Assembly: GCA_946885645.1 (NCBI GenBank) | Contig: CAMPGU010000078.1 | Location: forward strand, 1-14,992 | DNA: 14,992 bases | Source of the DNA: an uncultured Haloferula sp. | GTDB taxonomy: Bacteria > Verrucomicrobiota > Verrucomicrobiae > Verrucomicrobiales > Akkermansiaceae | Direction: 5' to 3' | Shown here: positions 6,315 through 14,992 of the stretch, one piece after another | Numbering within the stretch: position 1 is the stretch's first letter | How the letters are laid out: every line of letters begins with the position of its first letter | The notes under the pieces: generated by a model | What the model saw: the letters and a program-made list of their open reading frames with translations, nothing else | Told to the model about the DNA's origin: nothing | Databases searched by the model: none | Translations under genes and position numbers: made by a program

Positions 6315-8096
6315 CTATTTCAGCGGGATCGAGATCTGCGGCCCGATCAACTGGATCGTGGAATCTCCCGCGGCTGCAATCCGCTCCAGAGCCGCACCCA
6401 CGGTCTCGCGCAGGGGCTCCGGCAGGGCGGACAGCTTTGCCTCGCCCAAGGTCGCGAGCACCGCCTCCACGGCCGGGGAGGCCTCGCCGCCGCCCATACG
6501 CACGATTTCCCCTTCCGCGCGTCTCTCCGGCTTCGCGAAGAGGCCTTCCAGCGGGCTCTTGGGCTCGGGAACGAGCTTCACGGAATCCGCATCCACCTCA
6601 GCCTCTTGGGCCGCATGCGCGATTGCTTCACCCAAGCCGCCGATTTCGTCCACCAGACCGAGCTCCAAGGCGCGGTTGCCGGTATAGACCCGGCCTCCCG
6701 CCATGCCTTCGAGGTCGCCTTTCAGGCGCGCGCCGCGGCCATTCTCGATCCGCTTCTTGAAAGTGCCGTACACCGCCAGCATCGAATCCCGCACCATCTT
6801 CGACTCCTCCTCGCTGAAGGGCTTCGTCATCGACATCGCCCCCGCCTTCGCCCCGCGCTGGGTGGCGTGGGTGGTTATCCCTAGTTTTTCCATCGCTCCG
6901 CCCAGCACCAGCTTCATGCCGACCACGCCGATGGAGCCGGTGATGGTGCCCTCCTCCGCGAAGATCCGGTCCGCCCCGGCAGAGACATAGTAGCCGCCGC
7001 TCGCCGCCACCCCGCCCATCGAGACGATGAAGGGCCGGCCTGTGGCTTTCCATTCGTCTGTCGCCTCCCACAGCACCTCGCTGGCGAGTGCGGAGCCGCC
7101 GGGCGAATCCACCCGCAGCACCAGAGCTTTCGCGTGCTCGTCCTTCAGCAGCCGGAGAACCTCCGCCCGCACCGGTGTGATCGTTTCATTGGAGATTCCG
7201 GAATCCAGCGCCACCACGGCGACGTAGTCGCTCTTGCCGGCTTTGTCCCTCTGGTCCTGGAACATCAGCTTGAAGATGTCGAACATCCCCGTGATTTCCG
7301 GGCCGTCGAGATCGGGCAGCGCGTATTCATATTCGAATTTCGCGTCGTGGTAGGCGGCTTTCACCGCGGCGTTGAAATCGGTCCGGTACTTCAGGTCGTC
7401 CACCAGGCCCGCCTCCTTTGCCGCCTGCGGGGTGAAGGTCCCTTGATCCACCAGAGCCCGCACTTTCTCCGGGGCGATCTTTCGTCCCGTCGCCACGCGG
7501 GCGACGATCTGGTCGAAGATGCCGCCAATGAGTTCTTCCTGCTGCTGCTTCGCGAAGTCGCTGGGGCCGGTGCGGTAGAATTCCTCGCCGAAGCTCTTGA
7601 AATCGCCGATGTGGATCACGTCCGCCACCACGCCCGCCTTGTCCAGCAGACCCTTGAAATACATCGATTCCGCGTAGATGCCGCTGAAGGAGACGTCCCC
7701 CTCCGGCATCAGCGTGAAACGGTTGGAGGCGGCACCCAGCAGGGCGGTGGCATTGTTCAGGCCGTCGCTATAGATCCACACGTCCTTGCCGGCTGCCCGG
7801 ATCGCAAGGAGACGGCGGTGAATTTCCTCGATCTGGGAGAGGCTCAGACCTGCATCGTCGGCATCCAACACCACCGCCTGAACCTCCGGATCGGCGGCGG
7901 CTTTTGAAAGGCTGCGCGTGAGGTCGAAAAGCGTGAGCGGGCGCTCGGCCTCCAAGCCCAGGCCGCCAAGCAGCGAGGGCGCGGGGCGGCCGGATTCGGA
8001 GAGCTGTCCCTCCAGATCGAAGACCGCGACGATCTTCTTTTCCTCCGCGGCGCTGAGAGCGCCGGCGAACAATAGCGGGAGCAGGGCTCGGTACAT
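6315..8096 (-). CDS. sppA: Signal peptide peptidase SppA, two-domain (protease IV) type
   Basis: SppA is an envelope serine protease that degrades cleaved signal peptides. The 593-residue length and two tandem S49-type halves match the long E. coli-type enzyme. The N-terminus (residues 1-17, MYRALLPLLFAGALSAA) is a signal peptide or membrane anchor. The first half carries the general-base lysine, K167 in HIGDFKSFGEEF. The second carries the nucleophile S366 in MGGVAASGGYYVS, followed by ITGSIGVVGMK (385-395). Both residues of the Ser/Lys dyad are present, so it should be active. RVDSPGGSALASE (328-340) is also typical. A tail of about 100 residues after the catalytic region is alanine/glutamate-rich. 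The gene is divergent from the thioredoxin-like pair across about 150 bases and is followed by a small membrane gene seven bases after its stop. Confidence 0.95.
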   Translation of the reverse strand: MYRALLPLLFAGALSAAEEKKIVAVFDLEGQLSESGRPAPSLLGGLGLEAERPLTLFDLTRSLSKAAADPEVQAVVLDADDAGLSLSQIEEIHRRLLAIRAAGKDVWIYSDGLNNATALLGAASNRFTLMPEGDVSFSGIYAESMYFKGLLDKAGVVADVIHIGDFKSFGEEFYRTGPSDFAKQQQEELIGGIFDQIVARVATGRKIAPEKVRALVDQGTFTPQAAKEAGLVDDLKYRTDFNAAVKAAYHDAKFEYEYALPDLDGPEITGMFDIFKLMFQDQRDKAGKSDYVAVVALDSGISNETITPVRAEVLRLLKDEHAKALVLRVDSPGGSALASEVLWEATDEWKATGRPFIVSMGGVAASGGYYVSAGADRIFAEEGTITGSIGVVGMKLVLGGAMEKLGITTHATQRGAKAGAMSMTKPFSEEESKMVRDSMLAVYGTFKKRIENGRGARLKGDLEGMAGGRVYTGNRALELGLVDEIGGLGEAIAHAAQEAEVDADSVKLVPEPKSPLEGLFAKPERRAEGEIVRMGGGEASPAVEAVLATLGEAKLSALPEPLRETVGAALERIAAAGDSTIQLIGPQISIPLK

Positions 8097-8203
8097 GGTT
8101 CATGCCTAGCATCCCCGGCCGGGCCTGGCAATGGATGTCCGGCCCCGAAGAAGAAGGCCTGGTGAAAAAACCGGGAAGGCGAGCAGCAAGCGGACCGGTC
8201 ACT

Positions 8204-8236
8204 TAAAATGTATTTAAATTCCGCGGGCCTTACATT
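8204..8236 (+). promoter_or_regulatory. AT-rich promoter candidate for the thioredoxin-like pair
   Basis: The only AT-rich island in the sppA/thioredoxin-like divergent gap spans 8201-8240. It holds TAAAAT (8204-8209), a palindrome ATTTAAAT (8212-8219) and TACATT (8231-8236). TAAAAT is a fair -10 box for the plus strand, giving a leader of about 30 bases. TACATT would give a nearly leaderless transcript. No good -35 box pairs with either, and the island might serve sppA on the other strand as well. Confidence 0.3.
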
Positions 8237-8247
8237 ATTCCTTGCTC

Positions 8248-8832
8248 ATGCCCCCCGAGCAAAAAGCCGCGTGGATCCGTCGTGCCTTTCTTGTCGCCCT
8301 TATCGGCTCCGCCGCGGCGGCGGGCTACTTTTTCACGATGCCGGGAGGGCGCGATGAGAAAGCAAAGGAGCGGCCCGATACGGCGGTTCAGGTGACGAAA
8401 AAGAATATCGATGAAGTGCAAGGAAAGCCGGGGGTCCTCACCATTACCAACATGCGGCTGGACGGGAATCCGAACCCCAAGAAGCTGCAACAGCTTTTGG
8501 AAAAGCTGAAGCAGGAGAAATACGGGGAGAAAGTCCAACTCGCGCAAGCGGACATCAAGCAGGAGCCGGAAATCGCCGCGGCTGCCGGAATCGTTGATCT
8601 GGAGCAGTTCGCCGGCCATCTGGATTTCCACTCCGAGGGTAAAAAGCTCGGCAATTTGATCGGAGAAACCGATCCGGTGGTTGTGGAAGCCACCGTGGAC
8701 CGCATGCTGGCCGGTCTGGTCCGGCGCATTGACAAAACCTGGCTCCCCGACGTCCCCGGGATGGAAAGAAACCGCGGGCAACCGGTAATTCAGGTGCAAC
8801 CCGCAAAAAAAGCGATGGGAACCGAGCCTTGA
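8248..8832 (+). CDS. Membrane-anchored thioredoxin-fold-like protein lacking the CxxC site
   Basis: A 194-residue product with one N-terminal membrane helix (about 13-30) after a short basic segment, so the rest probably lies in the periplasm. The middle part resembles a thioredoxin from its second half onward: VQLAQADI, then EIAAAAGI, then GHLDFHSEGKKLGNLIGE and a closing helix (VVVEATVDRML). These follow the order of the third strand, the IPT region, the fourth strand and the final helix. There are no cysteines where CxxC would be, or anywhere else, so it cannot do thiol exchange. A tail segment KTWLPDVPGMER (163-174) resembles the C-terminus of the next gene's product. It is separated from that gene by only 16 bases, so the two are surely co-transcribed. 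The start is the ATG at 8248; an in-frame TTG lies two codons upstream. The fold assignment is inference. Confidence 0.7.
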   Translation: MPPEQKAAWIRRAFLVALIGSAAAAGYFFTMPGGRDEKAKERPDTAVQVTKKNIDEVQGKPGVLTITNMRLDGNPNPKKLQQLLEKLKQEKYGEKVQLAQADIKQEPEIAAAAGIVDLEQFAGHLDFHSEGKKLGNLIGETDPVVVEATVDRMLAGLVRRIDKTWLPDVPGMERNRGQPVIQVQPAKKAMGTEP

Positions 8833-8848
8833 TCGTCGTTATTGCGGG

Positions 8849-9409
8849 ATGAGAGCATTCCTAGCCCTGACCACTCTTTCGCTCCTGATCGCTCCTTCGT
8901 GCGAGAAGGCGAAGGATCTTGTCCGTTCGGCGAGGGACGTTGCTCCCTCCCGCGCCGCTGCGGCAGCGGCCTCCATTGAAGAGATCGACGCGGCCTCTTA
9001 CGAGAGCTTCACCGCCACCCCCGGCCGGCTGTCGGTCGTGGAATTCGGGGCGGACTGGTGCGGAGCCTGCAAGGCGATGGAGCCGGTGGTGGCTCAGGTG
9101 GCGGGAGAATTTGCCGCCCAGGCGGTCGTCGGAAAGATCGACATCGATCGGGCAAAAGCCTTCACCAAGGCCGAAAACGTGTCCTCGATCCCGGAGTTCC
9201 GCTTCTACCGGGAGGGCAAGCAGGTCGAGAGGATCGTCGGCGGAGTCGATGCGGAGACGCTCCGGCAGATCTTTCAAAAGCACACCGCCGGGCTGGAGAA
9301 GGGGCCCGCCGCCGGGCCTGCCGGGACGGAAGCGCCTCCCCAAGCTCCCGTCTCGCCGATCACCCCGATGAAGAAGGACTGGCTGCCCCCCGGGATCGAG
9401 AAGCGCTAG
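8849..9409 (+). CDS. Thioredoxin-domain protein, exported, probable lipoprotein
   Basis: A 186-residue protein with an N-terminal hydrophobic signal (about 3-15) ending at Cys18 in IAPSC, a weak lipobox. It could therefore be a lipid-anchored periplasmic protein. An alanine-rich linker (30-42) leads to a thioredoxin domain: VVEFGADWCGACKAMEPV (63-80) with the redox pair C71/C74, then VVGKIDID (93-100), VSSIPEFRFYREGKQV (111-126) with the cis-proline P115, and IVGGVDAETLRQIF (129-142). The usual threonine after the cis-proline is a glutamate. A proline/alanine-rich tail ends in KDWLPPGIEKR at the very C-terminus, matching the tail motif of the upstream protein. It is likely a thiol reductase or oxidase acting on exported proteins; the direction of electron flow cannot be told. 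Confidence 0.9.
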   Translation: MRAFLALTTLSLLIAPSCEKAKDLVRSARDVAPSRAAAAAASIEEIDAASYESFTATPGRLSVVEFGADWCGACKAMEPVVAQVAGEFAAQAVVGKIDIDRAKAFTKAENVSSIPEFRFYREGKQVERIVGGVDAETLRQIFQKHTAGLEKGPAAGPAGTEAPPQAPVSPITPMKKDWLPPGIEKR

Positions 9410-9439
9410 GGACGGAAGGTGCCGACGGGCGGGTGCACC

Positions 9440-9460
9440 CCCCGGTTTCGAGGACCGGGG
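9440..9460. repeat. Hairpin between the thioredoxin gene and carB
   Basis: CCCCGGT (9440-9446) pairs with ACCGGGG (9454-9460) around a 7-base loop, about 30 bases past the thioredoxin stop. No T-run follows, so intrinsic termination is unlikely. It may mark the 3' end of the thioredoxin transcript. The rest of the 145-base gap before carB shows no clear promoter. Confidence 0.3.
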
Positions 9461-9554
9461 CGAAATCACGCCAATCCAACCCTTTACATCCCCGGCTGAC
9501 CCTGCGAAACACCCCGAAATTTAGCCTCCGCACGCCAGCCAGCTCCGTCCCGCC

Positions 9555-12863
<3,309 letters not shown>

Positions 12864-12893
12864 TGGTCCTCCTCGGGCCTCTCCGATAAGGAT

Positions 12894-12943
12894 CGGGCCG
12901 ATGCCCCACACGCCGGCCCGGGTGTACTGAGGCATGCGGGCCG
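12894..12943 (+). promoter_or_regulatory. Overlapping alternative hairpins after carB
   Basis: Three 7-base blocks lie in a row: CGGGCCG (12894-12900), CGGCCCG (12914-12920) and CGGGCCG (12937-12943). The middle block can pair with either flank but not both at once. The right-hand hairpin is followed, after TGCGATC, by TTTTCCCC. This may simply be the carB terminator region, or an attenuator-like leader for the DUF58 gene that starts at 13002. Confidence 0.35.
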
Positions 12944-13001
12944 TGCGATCTTTTCCCCTTGGCGTGCAGCGCGAAGAGGGGGAAGTTCGGGGGAATCCGA
13001 C

Positions 13002-14402
13002 ATGTCAGCCATTTCACCCGAAGGATCCCCCGAGCCGGTGAGAAAACCGGGGGCGAGGACTCCTTTGCAGCGGCTGCAGTACCGGCTTTATTCCGGCGGC
13101 ACGGCCATGAATTACTTCCTCCGGCGGCGGATCCGCCCGGCGGGGATCGGCGTGCTGATGATCATCGTGGTGGCGACCGGGGCCGCTGCGGGTAATCCGG
13201 AGCCGCCGGTGTACCAGACCTTCGCGCTGGCGGTCGCGCTGGCGGTGGTCGGCTTGCTGTTCCTACCCTTTCGCCGCGCGAAGATCGAGGCGGTGCGCGA
13301 TCTGCCCCAGCATGCGACGGCGGGCCAGCCGCTGACCTACCATGTGACCCTGAAGAATTTGCGGCGCCAGACCTTGCGGCGCTTCGGCATCGTCGAAACC
13401 CCGCCTGATCCGCGGCCGGGGATCGACCGGTATTTCGGGAGCCGCGAGCCGGGGGAGGAAACCCGCAATCTCTTCGACCGCGGCTTCGCGTGGTACCGGT
13501 GGAATTGGCTGTGCGAGACGCGCCTGCTTTTCGAGGGCGGGAAGAGCAATCTGCTGGCGGAGTTGAAGCCGGGCATCTCCAGGCAATTTGCGGTCTCAAT
13601 GGTGCCGAGGCGGCGAGGGCTCATTCGCATGAACGACTTGCGAGTCATCCTCCCGGACCCGCTGGGGCTATTCCAACGCTGCCGGAAGATTCCCGCTCCT
13701 CCCGCGAGCCTGGCGGTGCTGCCGCGGCGCTATCCGCTGCCCCGCTTCGAGCTGCCGGGGAGCGCCCGCTTCCAGCCTGGCGGCGAGGCCGTGGCCAAGC
13801 ACGCGGGAGCCACCGGCGAGTTTACGGGGCTGAGGGATTACCAGCCGGGCGATCCTCTCCGGCTGATCCACTGGCCGACTTGGGCCCGCACCGGCAAGCC
13901 GGTGGTGAAGGAGCTGGAGGATACCTTTTTCCCGCGCCACGGCTTGATCCTCGATACGTTCCCCGAGGCGGGCGATGAGGACCTTTTCGAAGATGCCGTC
14001 TCGGTTGCCGCTTCCTTCGTGGTCGCGGTGGACGCTCGGGAATCCTTGATCGACCTCATGTTCATCGCGGGCCACGAGCGGGTTGTCACGGCGGGCCAAG
14101 GCATTGCTCGGGCGGAGACCTTGCTCGAGGTGCTTGCGGGGGTGGAAAGCTCCCCGCACGAAGACTTCGATTCGCTGGCAAAGCTCGTCCTGCGGCATTC
14201 CGAGGACCTCGCGGGCTGCCTGTGCGTCTTCTCCGGCTGGTCGGAGAGCCGGGCCAAGCTGCTTTCCCGCCTGAACCGCGCGGGCATCGCCACCTCGGCG
14301 CTGGTGATCTGTGACGAGAGGCCCGGGGCGGTACCCCGCTGCCATTTCCTGCGCCATGCGGAGCTGGAAAAAGATTTGATGCGGCTCCCGCGGATGCTCT
14401 GA
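13002..14402 (+). CDS. DUF58 domain membrane protein
   Basis: A 466-residue protein with two adjacent membrane helices (about 47-64 and 72-90), then a beta-rich region and the DUF58 signature GLRDYQPGDPLRLIHW (276-291) with WARTGKPVVKELED following. DUF58 proteins are usually encoded with a MoxR ATPase and a transglutaminase-like membrane protein. Their exact role is unsettled, though some are linked to envelope or stress functions. The von Willebrand-like part reads LILDTFPEA where metal-binding members have DxSxS, so a metal site may be absent. An in-frame ATG at 13107 is possible, but the ATG at 13002 has GGGGGA seven bases upstream and keeps a basic N-terminal segment. The next gene is a probable transglutaminase-type partner. 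No moxR is adjacent; carB lies upstream. Confidence 0.9.
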   Translation: MSAISPEGSPEPVRKPGARTPLQRLQYRLYSGGTAMNYFLRRRIRPAGIGVLMIIVVATGAAAGNPEPPVYQTFALAVALAVVGLLFLPFRRAKIEAVRDLPQHATAGQPLTYHVTLKNLRRQTLRRFGIVETPPDPRPGIDRYFGSREPGEETRNLFDRGFAWYRWNWLCETRLLFEGGKSNLLAELKPGISRQFAVSMVPRRRGLIRMNDLRVILPDPLGLFQRCRKIPAPPASLAVLPRRYPLPRFELPGSARFQPGGEAVAKHAGATGEFTGLRDYQPGDPLRLIHWPTWARTGKPVVKELEDTFFPRHGLILDTFPEAGDEDLFEDAVSVAASFVVAVDARESLIDLMFIAGHERVVTAGQGIARAETLLEVLAGVESSPHEDFDSLAKLVLRHSEDLAGCLCVFSGWSESRAKLLSRLNRAGIATSALVICDERPGAVPRCHFLRHAELEKDLMRLPRML

Positions 14403-14439
14403 GCTGGCGGTTCCCCCGAAACGTGCGATTGATCCTACC

Positions 14440-14472
14440 ATGAACCCCGGCATCGTCTTCCACGCCCTGTGA
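14440..14472 (+). CDS. Ten-codon mini-ORF overlapping the next start
   Basis: ATG at 14440 opens a ten-codon frame (MNPGIVFHAL) whose TGA (14470-14472) overlaps the GTG start of the following gene in GTGA. Neither start has a Shine-Dalgarno sequence, so translation of this short frame could deliver ribosomes to the GTG. It may also be chance, since an ATG and a stop within 33 bases is not rare. Confidence 0.25.
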   Translation: MNPGIVFHAL

Positions 14473-14992
14473 GCGAGGGTCCTCCACGCTATCTGCTCGG
14501 TGCCGCGGTGATTTTCTGGGCGGCCGTCACGGAGCGTTTCGTCCCCGGGCTCGTGTGCGCCTTGCTGATCGAGGGAGCGCACTGGACGCGGGTACGCTGG
14601 GCATTCGCCGAAAAGGCCTCGCTGGTCGGGTGGCGGCTTTCCGTGCTGTTCCTGTCCATGGCGATGGCGCTGGTGCTCCTGCAGCCCGGGCCGCGGATCA
14701 CGACCATGGCGCGTGTCTTCACGTGGCTGCCGGTCATCCTCATTCCGCTCCAGTTCGTGCAGTCGTACGGCATTTCCCGTACCCTCTCGCTGGCCACCTT
14801 TTCGATGATGATCCGCCGCCGGCGGCAGCACGCGGAGGAGCACGGGCTGCCTTTCCGGGACCTGCGCTTCGGTTTCGGCTACGCGTATTTCTGCGCCACG
14901 CTGCTGTCTGCCTGCCTCGGGACGAATGCCGGTGCGCCTTGGTATTACGTGGGCCTGATCGTTCTGGTTGGGTGGGGGATCAGTTCCATCGG
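14469..14992 (+). CDS. Membrane N-terminus of a probable transglutaminase-type protein (partial)
   Basis: The frame opens with GTG at 14469, 66 bases after the DUF58 stop, and is still open at the window end (174 full codons). I see several membrane segments: around YLLGAAVIFWAAV (8-20) and FVPGLVCALLI (24-34), WRLSVLFLSMAMALVLL (55-71), FTWLPVILIPLQFV (84-97), and two more near GYAYFCATLLSACLG and YYVGLIVLVGWGI. A multi-helix N-terminus directly after a DUF58 gene is the usual layout of TgpA-like transglutaminase proteins. The Cys-His-Asp transglutaminase domain would lie beyond the window, so the family call is inference from position and topology. The frame has a stop at 14430-14432 and no ATG before GTG, so the GTG is the best start. 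Confidence 0.65.
   Translation, partial: MSEGPPRYLLGAAVIFWAAVTERFVPGLVCALLIEGAHWTRVRWAFAEKASLVGWRLSVLFLSMAMALVLLQPGPRITTMARVFTWLPVILIPLQFVQSYGISRTLSLATFSMMIRRRRQHAEEHGLPFRDLRFGFGYAYFCATLLSACLGTNAGAPWYYVGLIVLVGWGISSI

Noticed and set aside
13668..14843. A 391-codon minus-strand frame opposite DUF58 and the transglutaminase-type gene
   Set aside because: No motifs are visible, and the plus strand has coherent membrane and DUF58 sequence with a normal gene layout.

Overview
The window is high-GC, densely coding chromosomal DNA from a Gram-negative bacterium. LpxK (lipid A synthesis), a prepilin-like protein with an FTLVE processing motif, a two-domain SppA, and the style of the BI-1, DUF58 and transglutaminase-type proteins together suggest a Verrucomicrobia-type organism of the Luteolibacter/Verrucomicrobiaceae kind. 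That placement rests on protein resemblance recalled from memory, not on a search. There are no tRNA or rRNA genes, no CRISPR array, no insertion sequence and no phage genes.

Left part (1-2965, mostly minus strand). Reading leftward, lpxK is followed by a seven-helix Bax inhibitor-1 family gene, a clear intrinsic terminator at 915-954, and then an exported single-domain fasciclin (FAS1) protein. Divergent from lpxK, on the plus strand, are rph (RNase PH) and a type II secretion/type IV pilin-like protein with its own AT-rich promoter candidate and a strong terminator at 4740-4775.

Middle part (4810-8096). A minus-strand HAD phosphatase/phosphomutase-like gene lies head to head with a small plus-strand membrane protein. 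That gene converges on a second small membrane protein encoded downstream of sppA. The two convergent genes overlap by exactly four bases, CTAG, which supplies TAG to both. The second small gene looks frameshifted in its first membrane helix.

Right part (8248-14992, all plus strand). A membrane-anchored thioredoxin-fold-like protein without a CxxC site is followed closely by a thioredoxin with an intact CGAC site. The two carry matching tail motifs (K-x-W-L-P...P-G-[IM]-E-[KR]). Next come carB (carbamoyl-phosphate synthase large subunit, with an extra segment of about 30 residues), a DUF58 protein, and the membrane part of a probable transglutaminase-type protein that runs off the window. The last two form the usual DUF58-transglutaminase pair, here without an adjacent moxR.

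Most of the window is ordinary housekeeping and envelope biology. I found no convincing new defence or mobile system. The observations most worth checking are the thioredoxin-like pair with the shared tail motif, the frameshifted small membrane gene after sppA, and the loss of the acidic pair in the BI-1 protein. Most start codons in the window also lack a recognisable Shine-Dalgarno sequence.
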